DNA of 64,000 bases from Prochlorococcus sp. AG-347-E23 (lineage in GTDB: Bacteria; Cyanobacteriota; Cyanobacteriia; PCC-6307; Cyanobiaceae), in assembly GCA_003281685.1 (NCBI GenBank), contig QCBH01000001.1, positions 124,001 to 188,000 on the forward strand, read 5' to 3'. The notes under the pieces are model-generated. The model worked only from the letters and a program-made list of their open reading frames with translations, ran no database searches and was not told the DNA's origin. Shown in pieces: positions 27,511 through 37,101 of the stretch (the first letter of the stretch is position 1; each line of letters opens with the position of its first letter). The position numbers and the translations under genes are program-made.

Positions 27511-28524
27511 ATGAAAAATTTTTTTACCAGTATTCCTAATCTTCTTTTATCTGTAATTCTCTGTTTTGTCCTAAGCAGTTGTTCATCTACAGGTGTAAAG
27601 ATGAATGAAAGCAGTCCTTGGAAAACAATTCAGTTTGAAGATCAGGCTAATGCTTTAGATGTTGATTTTATAGATGATAATCATGGGTTTTTAGTAGGCT
27701 CAAACAGATTGATTATGGAATCTACTGATGGTGGTGAAACATGGGAAAAAAGATCATTAGATATTTCAGCTGAAGAGAACTTTCGCCTTCTTGATATTGA
27801 TTTCAAGGGTTCTGAAGGTTGGTTAATAGGGCAACCCTCACTCGTAATGCATACCTTCGATGAAGGTAAAAATTGGACTAGACTTTCACTTGGGAAGTTA
27901 CCAGGTCAGCCATTCTTAGTTACTACTGTTGATGAAGGAGTTGCTCAATTGGCGACAACCTCAGCAGCTATTTATGAAACTTCCAATAGCGGTGAAACAT
28001 GGGAGGCAAAAGTATCAGACCCTTCGGAACAGGGAGGTATAAGAGATTTAAGAAGAACATCTAGCGGTGATTATGTGAGCGTAAGCAGTCTTGGAAATTT
28101 CTTCTCTACTCTTAAAAGTGATAGCAATACTTGGATTGCTCACCAAAGAGCAAGTAGTAAGAGAGTACAAAGCATTGGTTTCAATCCAGAAGGAAGTTTA
28201 TGGATGCTTTCAAGAGGTGCGGAAATTAGATTTAATGAAGATTCTAATAATCTAGAAAGTTGGTCAAAGCCTATAATACCTATCCTTAATGGTTACAATT
28301 ATTTAGATATGGGATGGGATCCAAATGGTGACATATGGGCTGGCGGTGGTAATGGCACTTTAATAGTAAGTAAAGATCAAGGTGAAACTTGGAATTCAGA
28401 TCCTCTTGCTTCTGCATTGCCTACTAACTATATAAAAATAGTTTTTCTTGATAAGAAGTCTTTAGAAAATCAAAAAGGATTCATACTTGGCGAGCGTGGT
28501 TACATTCTCAAATGGAATGGTTAA
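27511..28524 (+). CDS. ycf48: Photosystem II assembly factor Ycf48 (HCF136)
   Basis: A 337-residue lumenal lipoprotein needed to stabilise new D1 and build the PSII reaction centre. The signal sequence ends in a lipobox (FVLSSC, cysteine near residue 24). The body is a seven-blade beta-propeller; blades show the Asp-box-like repeats [36 protein letters not shown] and [10 protein letters not shown]. An arginine-rich region ([12 protein letters not shown]) matches the patch that contacts assembly partners. It lies between rubA and psbE. Confidence 0.95.
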   Translation: MKNFFTSIPNLLLSVILCFVLSSCSSTGVKMNESSPWKTIQFEDQANALDVDFIDDNHGFLVGSNRLIMESTDGGETWEKRSLDISAEENFRLLDIDFKGSEGWLIGQPSLVMHTFDEGKNWTRLSLGKLPGQPFLVTTVDEGVAQLATTSAAIYETSNSGETWEAKVSDPSEQGGIRDLRRTSSGDYVSVSSLGNFFSTLKSDSNTWIAHQRASSKRVQSIGFNPEGSLWMLSRGAEIRFNEDSNNLESWSKPIIPILNGYNYLDMGWDPNGDIWAGGGNGTLIVSKDQGETWNSDPLASALPTNYIKIVFLDKKSLENQKGFILGERGYILKWNG

Positions 28525-28661
28525 ATCTGTAATAACTAAAAAAAATAATAAAAAAAATCTTAATTTTGGATGAATTTAACAACTGTCTGTAACCAAGCTG
28601 TTAAATTCTTCGCGAACTTATGATTTTACATTGTAGGATCATATGGTAAATAATTGTGATT

Positions 28662-28910
28662 ATGGCCGCAGGTTCAACGGGTGAACGCCCATTCTTTGAA
28701 ATAATTACCAGTATTAGGTACTGGATTATTCATGCAGTAACATTACCCGCTATTTTTATAGCAGGCTTCTTATTTGTATACACAGGTTTGGCTTACGACG
28801 CTTTCGGTACTCCTCGTCCGGATAGTTATTTTCAGGCATCTGAAGCAAAAGCTCCTGTTGTAACACAAAGATTTGATGCTAAGTCTCAACTTGATTTAAG
28901 AACAAAATAA
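28662..28910 (+). CDS. psbE: Cytochrome b559 alpha subunit
   Basis: An 82-residue PSII reaction-centre subunit. The haem-ligand histidine is in [13 protein letters not shown], within a single membrane helix. The lumenal tail [10 protein letters not shown] is well conserved. The start is ATG at 28662, giving [19 protein letters not shown]. An upstream in-frame GTG at 28656 adds only two residues and does not match the family. It pairs with PsbF to bind one haem. It is first in psbE-psbF-psbL-psbJ; psbF follows after two bases. Confidence 0.97.
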   Translation: MAAGSTGERPFFEIITSIRYWIIHAVTLPAIFIAGFLFVYTGLAYDAFGTPRPDSYFQASEAKAPVVTQRFDAKSQLDLRTK

Positions 28911-28912
28911 CT

Positions 28913-29059
28913 ATGTCTAATTCTCAAGCTCCAATGCAGGCTGCGGAAGTCCGCGTTTATCCTATATTTACTGTTCGTTGGCTAGCAGTTCACGCTTTAG
29001 CTATTCCATCAGTATTCTTCTTGGGTTCCATTGCTGCTATGCAATTTGTAGCCCGATAA
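28913..29059 (+). CDS. psbF: Cytochrome b559 beta subunit
   Basis: A 48-residue PSII subunit with one membrane helix. The haem ligand His is in [18 protein letters not shown]. The TAA stop is at 29057-29059, and the length matches that from other cyanobacteria. The N-terminal [12 protein letters not shown] is the family block. It begins two bases after the psbE stop and is followed 11 bases later by psbL. Confidence 0.97.
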
Positions 29060-29070
29060 ATTTAACAATC

Positions 29071-29190
29071 ATGCAAGTAAACGAAAATCCTAACAAAGTT
29101 CCAGTTGAACTTAATCGTACAAGCCTTTATTTAGGCTTACTATCAGTCTTTGTATTGGGAATTTTATTTTCCAGTTACTTTTTCAATTAA
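29071..29190 (+). CDS. psbL: Photosystem II protein PsbL
   Basis: A 39-residue single-helix PSII subunit that sits at the monomer-monomer interface near QA. The sequence [20 protein letters not shown] followed by [19 protein letters not shown] is the conserved PsbL pattern (ELNRTSLY then helix then SSYFFN). The start is ATG at 29071. It is third in the psbEFLJ operon. Confidence 0.97.
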
Positions 29191-29199
29191 ATTAAAACT

Positions 29200-29397
29200 A
29201 TGAGTAAATTAAAAGGACCTGATGGAAGAATTCCAGATAGACTTCCCGACGGTAGACCAGCAGTTGCATGGGAAAGGAGATGGACTGAAGGAACTCTTCC
29301 TCTATGGCTTGTAGCTACAGCAGGTGGGATTGCAGTTATCTTCGTTTTAGGTATATTCTTCTATGGTTCATACCAAGGCGTTGGAGCTGGAGGCTAA
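29200..29397 (+). CDS. psbJ: Photosystem II protein PsbJ
   Basis: A 65-residue single-helix PSII subunit involved in plastoquinone exchange and stability of the acceptor side. The N-terminal 35 residues (basic, with [20 protein letters not shown]) precede the membrane helix [20 protein letters not shown] and the end [13 protein letters not shown]. Both parts match PsbJ of marine picocyanobacteria, where the N-terminus is longer than in freshwater species. It starts nine bases after psbL and ends the operon; the convergent mtnP ends 43 bases downstream. Confidence 0.96.
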   Translation: MSKLKGPDGRIPDRLPDGRPAVAWERRWTEGTLPLWLVATAGGIAVIFVLGIFFYGSYQGVGAGG

Positions 29398-29440
29398 CAA
29401 ATCCTTACCTTGACCTGATAATCACTTATATCAAATAAGC

Positions 29441-30334
29441 CTAATAAGAATCAGTAAATATCCTTAGTTTTTCTTTTGTGGAGCTTGGGATATTTTCTTT
29501 TTGGGTTATCAATCCATCTTTTAATGAAAAATGAGACTTACTTTTTGGTCTTTCTTTTTCAATTAATCTAGCTATTTCAAATATTATTTTATTAGCCACT
29601 TCAGTATTTGATCTAAGATTATCCAAAACCATCTCTACAGAAACTTCTTGATGAGTTTGATGCCAGCAATCATAATCAGTAACCATTGATAAGGAAGAGT
29701 AAGCTATTTCAGCTTCTTTAGCTAATCTTGCTTCTGTGTGGTTCGTCATTCCAATTATTGAACATCCCCAACTCCTATATAAATTAGATTCTGCTCTAGT
29801 TGAGAAAGCGGGACCTTCCATTGCTAGATAGGTACCTCCTCTATGCAATTGTCTACCGCCAGGAATATTTTTTTCTCCGATTTCACTTAATATTCGTGAT
29901 AAATTTGTGCAGAAGGGATCTCCCATAGTTACGTGAGCAACAGCTCCCTCGTTAAAGAAGGTTGCAGGTCTATTTTTTGTCCGGTCTATAAATTGATCTG
30001 GAACCACTATGTCAAGTGGCCTTATCTGTTCTTGTAATGAACCAACTGCTGATGGAGCAATAATCCATCTTACTCCTATTGATCTTAGAGCCCAAATATT
30101 TGCTTTGTAAGGGATTTCAGAAGGATTTAAACTATGTTTTCTGCCATGTCTAGGAATAAATGCTATCTCTAGGTTTCCAAGATTATATACTTTTATTGAA
30201 TCAGAAGGTTTACCATAGGGAGTATTGATTTCTAGTTCTCTTAAGTACTCTATTTGATCCATTGAATAAAATCCACTTCCACCAATCACTCCTAATCTTG
30301 ACTTTTCAATTGGTAATAAATGTTCTTTATTCAT
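29441..30334 (-). CDS. mtnP: S-methyl-5'-thioadenosine phosphorylase
   Basis: A 297-residue phosphorylase that splits methylthioadenosine, a by-product of polyamine or other S-adenosylmethionine use, to adenine and methylthioribose 1-phosphate. GVIGGSGFYSMDQ is the N-terminal phosphate site, FIPRHGRKHSLNP the purine-phosphorylase family-2 block, and MTNHTEARLAKEAEIAYSS the substrate-binding region with Asn/Asp at the end (VTDYDCWH). Length is normal. It shares a ten-base divergent spacer with the SelD fusion gene. Confidence 0.92.
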   Translation of the reverse strand: MNKEHLLPIEKSRLGVIGGSGFYSMDQIEYLRELEINTPYGKPSDSIKVYNLGNLEIAFIPRHGRKHSLNPSEIPYKANIWALRSIGVRWIIAPSAVGSLQEQIRPLDIVVPDQFIDRTKNRPATFFNEGAVAHVTMGDPFCTNLSRILSEIGEKNIPGGRQLHRGGTYLAMEGPAFSTRAESNLYRSWGCSIIGMTNHTEARLAKEAEIAYSSLSMVTDYDCWHQTHQEVSVEMVLDNLRSNTEVANKIIFEIARLIEKERPKSKSHFSLKDGLITQKENIPSSTKEKLRIFTDSY

Positions 30335-30344
30335 AGTGATGTAA

Positions 30345-32516
30345 ATGACTTTTAATCATCTGGTACTAATTGGAGGAGGACACTCAAATGTTTCTTTATT
30401 GAAGAAATGGTTAATGTTTCCGAATTTAATGCCAGAAATTCCTGTTTCAATTATATCTAGAGATTCTCATTTGGTTTATTCGGCTATGTTCCCATCGGTG
30501 ATTTCAAAATCAATCACTTTAGAAGAGAGCTTAATTGATATAAAATCTTTAGCAAAAAATGCAAAAGTATCTTTTATAGAAGAAGAAGTAAAGGATATTG
30601 ATTTCAATTTAAAGAAAATTATTTTAAATAATAGACCTTCAGTTAATTATTCGAAGTTGGTGCTTAATTATGGAAGTCAAACAATAATTCCAAAAGAATT
30701 TGAATCACTAGTTAAAAATCGAAATGCTTTTTCAATTAAACCTTTTTTCAGAGCTTATGACTCAATACTAAAAGAGGACATTTTTGATTCAATAGATGAA
30801 CGTCCATTTGTAATTGTTGGGAGTGGCCTTGCTGCAATTGAAGTATCATATGCTTTGAGAAAAAGATGGGGATATAGACCTTTAAAACTATTATGTGATT
30901 CAAGAAAAATTAATAATACAATTCTAAAAAGTTTACGGAATTCCAATATTGATTTAGTTGAAAAACTTAATTTTGATTATGGCAAGATTCTTTTATGTAC
31001 TGGAAATACATCTCCGTTATGGGCACAAAAAAAATTATTAGATTCGGATTCTTATGGCAGAATAATTACAAATCAGAATTTGCAGATAAAAAGTTTTTCT
31101 GGAATCTTTGCAGTCGGTGATTGCGCAGTTGTAGGTTCAGCAAAAAGACCAGCATCTGGAGTTTTTGCAGTAAAAGTTGTAAATACATTAGTAAAAAATC
31201 TAAAAAAAGATATAGAAGGGAGATCATTAAAAAAGTGGTTTCCTCAAAAGATCGGATTGCAAATAGTAAATATATTTCCAAACCATCATCCAAAGGCTTT
31301 TGCTATTTATCGCAATTTTGTTTTCGGCCCCTCTTTTATTTTTTGGATTTTAAAGCATAAAATTGATCTCAACTTTCTTAAAAAGTTCAAATCAAAAAGG
31401 CTAATCATGAAAAGTATTGAAAAAAATATTTCATTGAATGATTGCAGAGGATGTGCAGCTAAAATTCCTCAGTTTGTTTTGAATAAATCACTAATAAATT
31501 CTAATTTAAATTCTTTTGCCTCATCACCTGAAGATTCAGTTGAGATATATCAAAATGATCAAGATATTATCTTGCAAAGTGTAGATGGATTTCCTGCTTT
31601 GGTAAGTGATCCTTGGCTTAATGCAAAAATTACTACTTTGCATGCTTGCTCAGATTTGTGGGCATGCGGAGCAAAACTTTCATCCGCGCAGGCTTTAATT
31701 TCATTGCCAAAAGTTGAAAGGGAATTTCAGAGTTACCTCTTTTCTCAATCACTTCAAGGTATTAAATCAACAGTTGAGGATCATGGAGGTGAATTACTTG
31801 GAGGCCATACTTTCGAGGCAAGAAGTTTAGTAAATAAACCTTATTCATTAGGAATAGATATTTCTTTAACAGTTCAAGGTATTTTAAAAAATGGAGCAAA
31901 ACCATGGCTTAAATCTGGAATGAATATTGGAGATATTCTCATGATGTCTAGACCTCTGGGCGTTGGGATTTACTTTGCCGGTCAAATGCAAAATATTAAT
32001 ATGCTAGGTAGTTCTTCTGAAGTAATCAATAATTTAGTAAAGAGTCAGCAATATTTGATTGATGAAATTTATCTTTTTCAAAATCAATTTAAAGAATCAT
32101 TAGTTAATGCTGCGACTGACATTACTGGATATGGATTTATTGGACATCTTAAAGAAATGGTTGAATCATCTAATTTATATAGGCAAATCAATAATCTTGA
32201 GCCACTAAAAGTTTTATTAGATTTATTTGCATTTAAAGCTTATACTGGAGTATTTGATTTAATAAGAAAAGATGTTAAAAGTACTTTATTTGAATCTAAT
32301 AAAGAAATTTTTGACAAAATTAATAAAGTAAATAAGCAAAAAAGAATAATTAATTTTTTAAACGAAAATTCATTAGATCAAGAGACTTTTAACGAGAGAA
32401 TATCTTTACTATTAGATCCTCAAACATGTGGACCCTTGTTGATTAGTTGCGATCGTAAATATGAAAATGTTCTAAAGGATAAATGGTACAAGGTTGGAGA
32501 GGTTGTAAAAATGTAA
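30345..32516 (+). CDS. selD: Pyridine-nucleotide oxidoreductase fused to selenophosphate synthase SelD
   Basis: A 723-residue two-domain protein. The N-terminal part (about 1-355) is an FAD/NAD(P)-binding reductase like NDH-2/Ndb: IGGGHSNVSLLKKW binds FAD, VGSGLAAIEVSYALR binds NAD(P), and GIFAVGDCAVVG is the C-terminal FAD block. SelD begins near residue 360. The conserved cysteine is Cys370 in CRGCAAKIPQ, with the catalytic lysine Lys373, and LADLPxx-type motifs are followed by ATDITGYGFIGHL. SelD makes selenophosphate for selenocysteine or 2-selenouridine. Such fusions are known in cyanobacteria. Selenocysteine machinery is not expected, so 2-selenouridine in tRNA or another use is more likely; this is inference. 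Confidence 0.9.
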   Translation: MTFNHLVLIGGGHSNVSLLKKWLMFPNLMPEIPVSIISRDSHLVYSAMFPSVISKSITLEESLIDIKSLAKNAKVSFIEEEVKDIDFNLKKIILNNRPSVNYSKLVLNYGSQTIIPKEFESLVKNRNAFSIKPFFRAYDSILKEDIFDSIDERPFVIVGSGLAAIEVSYALRKRWGYRPLKLLCDSRKINNTILKSLRNSNIDLVEKLNFDYGKILLCTGNTSPLWAQKKLLDSDSYGRIITNQNLQIKSFSGIFAVGDCAVVGSAKRPASGVFAVKVVNTLVKNLKKDIEGRSLKKWFPQKIGLQIVNIFPNHHPKAFAIYRNFVFGPSFIFWILKHKIDLNFLKKFKSKRLIMKSIEKNISLNDCRGCAAKIPQFVLNKSLINSNLNSFASSPEDSVEIYQNDQDIILQSVDGFPALVSDPWLNAKITTLHACSDLWACGAKLSSAQALISLPKVEREFQSYLFSQSLQGIKSTVEDHGGELLGGHTFEARSLVNKPYSLGIDISLTVQGILKNGAKPWLKSGMNIGDILMMSRPLGVGIYFAGQMQNINMLGSSSEVINNLVKSQQYLIDEIYLFQNQFKESLVNAATDITGYGFIGHLKEMVESSNLYRQINNLEPLKVLLDLFAFKAYTGVFDLIRKDVKSTLFESNKEIFDKINKVNKQKRIINFLNENSLDQETFNERISLLLDPQTCGPLLISCDRKYENVLKDKWYKVGEVVKM

Positions 32517-33764
32517 TTAATTTCTATTTAATTTGTCAATTTCCAAATATCTTAATCTTTTGATTTCCTTTCCCATCTCCTTACCTGGGACCCATCCTTC
32601 TTTTTTTAATGTTTCTCCATCTTTTTTTGATTTTATGAATTTGTAAATAAATAACCACTTAAACAATTTACGCCAGTATGATCCTCCATCACAAATTAAT
32701 AATTTGACTGTCTCATCATTAAGGTTTCTGTCCTCAATAAATTCTGTCCAACTTGATGGAGAAAAATGATTGAAATTTTTTTGGTTTGTATTTAATATCT
32801 TTTTGATATTTAAATAATCTTCTAATATTTTTCTCTCACTATTATTTACCAAAAATCTTTGAAATGCTTTTTCTAAATCTTCTGAATCTTTTAATAAGTA
32901 AAGCATATGATTTCCCTTTAACTTCTTAATCCAATTTAGTCCTCTTAAAAACCTTTTATCGACCTTAATATTTTCATTTAAGATTGAAATAATTTCCCAT
33001 TTATGAATTATCGAAATTACATTAGTCAAATTATCGTGTTTGCATATTTCAGCTAGTTCCATCCTTATTCGTATGCCTAGTGCAGGAGGGTAAATCATTT
33101 TCTGATTAGTTTCTGAACTTGTCCATGGCCATTGTCTAACTGTTTCTTTAGATTGTTTGAGTGAATTATTTGAAATATTAAAATTTAACCTTGAAGCATA
33201 TTTTGCACATCGAATTAATCTACTTGGATCATCTGAAATACTATTACTGTGAAGTAAGTTCAATCTTTTACTTTTAATATCAGAAATTCCTCCATAAAGA
33301 TCATAAATTTTCCTCGTCGAGACCTCGAAGGCTATTGAATTTATAGTGAAATCTCTCCTCTCAAGATCCTCCTCAATAGTACTTTTATTTACTTTGGGAT
33401 TTAAGCCTGGCGCAGAATAAATTTCTTTTCTTGCAGAAGCAATATCAATTTTATAGTCATTAATATTTATTTCTACAGTGTTGTATAAATTAAATTCCTT
33501 GATTAAACATAAATCTACATTTACAATATTTTTTTTTATAAATTTTGCAAGAGAAATAGAGGATCCTTCAATAACAAGATCAATATCTACAGGTTTAGAA
33601 AACGATTTTTTGTGGAATTTACTAATTAATAAATCTCTTATATAACCGCCAACAAAAGCTACTTTAGTATTGTTATTAGATTCTATGTATTTAGCAATTA
33701 GGTTATATAGATTAAATGGAGTTTTGATTAATTCACCTTGGATGTAATCAGAGATATCGTTCAT
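32517..33764 (-). CDS. tRNA nucleotidyltransferase / poly(A) polymerase family protein
   Basis: A 415-residue class-II nucleotidyltransferase. The N-terminal AFVGGYIRDLLI and DIDLVIEGSS carry the catalytic Asp pair, and RRDFTINSIAFEV and RLIRCAKYASRLNF are further class-II motifs. Proteins of this kind add CCA to tRNA 3' ends or make poly(A) tails; cyanobacteria often split CCA addition between two such enzymes. Since none of the tRNA genes here encodes CCA, a CCA-adding role for this gene or a paralogue is required. Its start is five bases after the uvrD stop on the same strand. Confidence 0.87.
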   Translation of the reverse strand: MNDISDYIQGELIKTPFNLYNLIAKYIESNNNTKVAFVGGYIRDLLISKFHKKSFSKPVDIDLVIEGSSISLAKFIKKNIVNVDLCLIKEFNLYNTVEININDYKIDIASARKEIYSAPGLNPKVNKSTIEEDLERRDFTINSIAFEVSTRKIYDLYGGISDIKSKRLNLLHSNSISDDPSRLIRCAKYASRLNFNISNNSLKQSKETVRQWPWTSSETNQKMIYPPALGIRIRMELAEICKHDNLTNVISIIHKWEIISILNENIKVDKRFLRGLNWIKKLKGNHMLYLLKDSEDLEKAFQRFLVNNSERKILEDYLNIKKILNTNQKNFNHFSPSSWTEFIEDRNLNDETVKLLICDGGSYWRKLFKWLFIYKFIKSKKDGETLKKEGWVPGKEMGKEIKRLRYLEIDKLNRN

Positions 33765-33769
33765 GAGTT

Positions 33770-36178
33770 TTAACTTACATAACGAATTGGGGCTAATCTG
33801 GGATCTAGAATTTTACTTCCTTTATTACCAAATTTTACTGCTAAAGATATTTTTTCCCCACTCCCAAAAATATGTATGATTTCACCTTTCCCAAACTTTG
33901 AGTGAATTAGCTTATCTCCAACTATCCAGCTTTTCCCTTTACTGGGACCTGAATATAGTTTTCTTACTGCATTTATTGGTTTGTTAACAAATTCATTTGG
34001 ATTGTTTCGATCAACTCTAGTTAAACGATCAAGATGCCAATCTCTTCTAATTGAAGCACCACCAGTTTGTGGTAATTCACCATCCATTAAATCTTCAGGT
34101 ATTTCTGAAAGAAATATTGAAGGAATTGTTGCTTCACGCATTCCACCCCATAATCTTCTTTCTCTGGCATGACTTAAGAAAACTCTTTCTTTAGCTCTAG
34201 TAATACCTACGTAGCATAATCTTCTTTCCTCTTCAAGAAGTGATGGAGTATCTATTGATCTATGGCTAGGGAAGAGACCTTGTTCTAGTCCAGTGATAAA
34301 AACATTTTGAAATTCTAAACCTTTACTATTATGCAGAGTCATGAGAGTTACAGAGTTGGGATTATTTTTCTTCGTATCATTATCAGTTGTTAAGGCTGCT
34401 GTAGATAGAAATCCCTCTACATCTCCACTTTCTGTTTCTTCTTCATATTGAGTAGCTGCATTAATTAGTTCTTGTAAGTTATTTCTTCTATCTTCAGATT
34501 CTTCATTCCCACTAGAGAGTAAGTCACTTAAATAACCACTTTTTTCTAAGATAAGTTGTAATAGTTGAGCAGGTCCTGAATTCTCAAGATAACAAAGTAG
34601 ATCATTCATAACTTCAGTAAATTTATTAATTCCTTTTGATGATCTGCCTATTGTTTCTTCAAGACTTTGCTTATCATTAAGAACCTCCCATAATGGAATA
34701 TTTAACCTATTAGATAGTTCATTAAGTTTTTGAATAGTAGTCTTTCCAATGCCTCTTCTAGGAACATTTATGATTCGTAAAAGACTTACGTTATCTGAAG
34801 AATTAACTAGAACTTTTAAATATGCTACTGCATCTTTAATTTCTCTTCTATCATAAAAACGCAATCCTCCAAAAATTGTATAAGGAATGCGCCACCTTAC
34901 AAGAGACTCTTCTAATACTCTTGACTGAGCTCTGGTTCGATATAAAATTGCAAAATTTTTCCAAATTGGGTTTTGATTATGGTTATTAAGTGATTTTATT
35001 TTATTGGTAATTGCTTCTGCCTCGGATATTTCATCATCACAACTGAGTAACGTTAAAAGTTCACCTTTTTCTTTAGTAGCCTTTAAAACTTTGTCAATTC
35101 TTTCAGAGTTATTTTCAATAAGTGAGTTTGCAGCATCAAGGATATTAGAAGATGACCTATAATTTTCTTCTAATTTAATTAAAGATGATTTTGTATCGTC
35201 GTTGATTGAAGTTTTAAAATCTTGTTGAAAGCCAATTAAAATTCTGAAATCAGCTGCTCTGAAACTATAAATACTTTGATCAGCATCCCCAACTACAAAA
35301 ATTGACCGATCCTCCCAACTAAAGAATTTTTTTGGTTCAGTATTTCCAGCAGTAATTAATTTTATAAGTTCATATTGTGTCCTATTTGTATCTTGATATT
35401 CGTCAACCAAAATATGTTTAAATCTTTTGTGCCAATAATCTCTGACTATATCATTTTGCCTCAATAAGAAAACGGGTAAAAGTAAAAGATCATCAAAGTC
35501 TAAAGAATTATTTTTTGAAAGCGAAATTCTATATCTCTTATAGGCTTCTGCAACTGTTTTATCAAAATTATTATCTGCTTTTTCTAATAGATCATTCGAA
35601 GTTAGGCATTGATTTTTAGCGTTACTTATTAGTCTTTTAATCTTTTTGTGATCATATCTTTTAGAGTCAAGATTCATATCTTGACTGATAATTTCTTTGA
35701 CTAATGTTTGAGAATCTGTTTCATCATAAATTGAAAATTGCCTTGTCCATTTTAGCCCTTCTGGATCAGTATATTTTTCAATATCGTATCTCAGAAGTCT
35801 CGAAAATAAAGAATGGAAAGTACCGATCCAAAGGTTCTGAAGCCGCTCTTGGTAAACGTTTGTTCTTAATTGATTTTGATCAATTTCTTTGAGAGTTGTC
35901 CAAGGCTGACCAAATTGATTTAAAGCTAATTCTTGAGCTAGAAGAACCTCTAATCTTGCTTTCATTTCTTTAGCAGCTTTGTTAGTAAAAGTGACTGCGA
36001 GAATGTTATAGGGGTCTATAGAGTTATTTTCAATAAGATTTGCAATTCTGTGCGTAAGAGCCTTAGTTTTTCCGCTACCTGCACCTGCTACAACTAATAG
36101 TGGCCCATAAACATGTTTTACTGCTTTAAGTTGCTCATTATTTAAAGATTTAAAAAGAAAATTGTTGGTTTGAGGCAC
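33770..36178 (-). CDS. uvrD: UvrD/PcrA-type DNA helicase
   Basis: An 802-residue superfamily-1A 3'-5' helicase used in nucleotide-excision and mismatch repair. Motif I is GAGSGKTKALTHRI, motif II ILVDEYQDTNRTQ, motif III VGDADQSIYSFRAAD, motif IV LEENYRSSSNIL and motif VI VGITRAKERVFLSHA. All helicase motifs are intact. A C-terminal extension ends in a conserved basic tail (SKFGKGEIIHIFGSG), as in PcrA. The start is GTG at 36176-36178. A short conserved-looking gene lies upstream. The downstream nucleotidyltransferase gene is five bases away. Confidence 0.95.
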   Translation of the reverse strand: MPQTNNFLFKSLNNEQLKAVKHVYGPLLVVAGAGSGKTKALTHRIANLIENNSIDPYNILAVTFTNKAAKEMKARLEVLLAQELALNQFGQPWTTLKEIDQNQLRTNVYQERLQNLWIGTFHSLFSRLLRYDIEKYTDPEGLKWTRQFSIYDETDSQTLVKEIISQDMNLDSKRYDHKKIKRLISNAKNQCLTSNDLLEKADNNFDKTVAEAYKRYRISLSKNNSLDFDDLLLLPVFLLRQNDIVRDYWHKRFKHILVDEYQDTNRTQYELIKLITAGNTEPKKFFSWEDRSIFVVGDADQSIYSFRAADFRILIGFQQDFKTSINDDTKSSLIKLEENYRSSSNILDAANSLIENNSERIDKVLKATKEKGELLTLLSCDDEISEAEAITNKIKSLNNHNQNPIWKNFAILYRTRAQSRVLEESLVRWRIPYTIFGGLRFYDRREIKDAVAYLKVLVNSSDNVSLLRIINVPRRGIGKTTIQKLNELSNRLNIPLWEVLNDKQSLEETIGRSSKGINKFTEVMNDLLCYLENSGPAQLLQLILEKSGYLSDLLSSGNEESEDRRNNLQELINAATQYEEETESGDVEGFLSTAALTTDNDTKKNNPNSVTLMTLHNSKGLEFQNVFITGLEQGLFPSHRSIDTPSLLEEERRLCYVGITRAKERVFLSHARERRLWGGMREATIPSIFLSEIPEDLMDGELPQTGGASIRRDWHLDRLTRVDRNNPNEFVNKPINAVRKLYSGPSKGKSWIVGDKLIHSKFGKGEIIHIFGSGEKISLAVKFGNKGSKILDPRLAPIRYVS

Positions 36179-36200
36179 TTTTGGAAGGGTTTTTCAAAAA

Positions 36201-36407
36201 TTAGACTTTATTATGAGCTTCAGATTCTGTTTCTAGGTCTTCTAACGCTTTTTTTAAATTTATAAGTTCATTATTGTTATTGATTATTTCTTCAAACTTA
36301 TTCTGAGGCATTCTTAATTTAATACTTCGGTCAAGAATTTCTTTTTCCAATCTCTTTTTATATGAGGAAATAAGTTTCTTTGATAATTTTAAATCTTGTT
36401 GATCCAA
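36201..36407 (-). CDS. Small coiled-coil protein, unknown
   Basis: I do not recognise this 68-residue frame. It is rich in Lys, Glu and Leu with heptad-like spacing (LKLSKKLISSYKKRLEKEIL and LKKALEDLETESEAH), which suggests a short coiled coil. No membrane segment, cysteine pair or signal peptide is visible. The only start is TTG at 36405-36407, which weakens the call. It lies upstream of uvrD on the same strand, 22 bases away, in a position where a real co-transcribed gene is plausible. Confidence 0.45.
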   Translation of the reverse strand: MDQQDLKLSKKLISSYKKRLEKEILDRSIKLRMPQNKFEEIINNNNELINLKKALEDLETESEAHNKV

Positions 36408-36588
36408 AACTTTATTAAAAAAATGTAATTCTATATTAGCGGAAAAAAAATTTTTATTTGAATTATTTCAACTATCACTTTGGAAATAAGTTTTTAATTA
36501 AGAAGCGTTGCGTTAATTTTGAAATTGTATTGTTTTTACTAGCTTTGTACTATTCTAAGTTTCTAACTTTAAATTTTTCACTTTAGGA

Positions 36589-37101
36589 ATGTCAGTTTCA
36601 AAGAATATTCAACTATTATCCGCTGATATGAAATTAAATGATTTAAGTAAAATAAAAGAATTTATTAATAGTGCAAACTCAAGATTAGATTCAATAACCT
36701 CAATAACCAATAATTCGCATGCAATTGCAGCAGACGCTGTAACAGCGATGATTTGCGAAAATCAAGATTCAGTTAACTCAAAAATATCTTTAAATACAAC
36801 TAATAAAATGTCCGTTTGTTTAAGAGATGGAGAAATAATCTTAAGGATTGTTGCTTATCTTTTAATTTCTAATGACGAATCAGTTTTAGAAAAAAATTGT
36901 TTGAAGGATCTTAAAAATACTTATCTTGCTCTTGGGGTGCCTTTAAGAAATGCAAGAAGGGTTTTTGAATTAATGCGAGATGCAACAATCTCTGATTTAA
37001 ATTCTACAGTTAATAATATGAAGGGAAACAAAGGCTTCCTTCCTGATTTAATTTCTGATACAGAGTTTCAATTTGAAAGGATAATTAATCTTTTAAACTA
37101 G
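36589..37101 (+). CDS. cpeB: Phycoerythrin beta subunit, reduced form
   Basis: A 170-residue phycoerythrin beta subunit. The strongest match is the chromophore-82 region [13 protein letters not shown] (Cys77 here, Cys82 in standard numbering). [31 protein letters not shown] and the end FQFERI also align. The usual double-linked site (Cys50/Cys61) and the C-terminal Cys159/165 site have no cysteines, so a single phycoerythrobilin can be attached at most. No cpeA is in the window. This matches the degenerate phycoerythrin kept in high-light Prochlorococcus, proposed to act as a light sensor or minor pigment. Its end overlaps cpeS by 17 bases tail to tail. Confidence 0.92.
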   Translation: MSVSKNIQLLSADMKLNDLSKIKEFINSANSRLDSITSITNNSHAIAADAVTAMICENQDSVNSKISLNTTNKMSVCLRDGEIILRIVAYLLISNDESVLEKNCLKDLKNTYLALGVPLRNARRVFELMRDATISDLNSTVNNMKGNKGFLPDLISDTEFQFERIINLLN

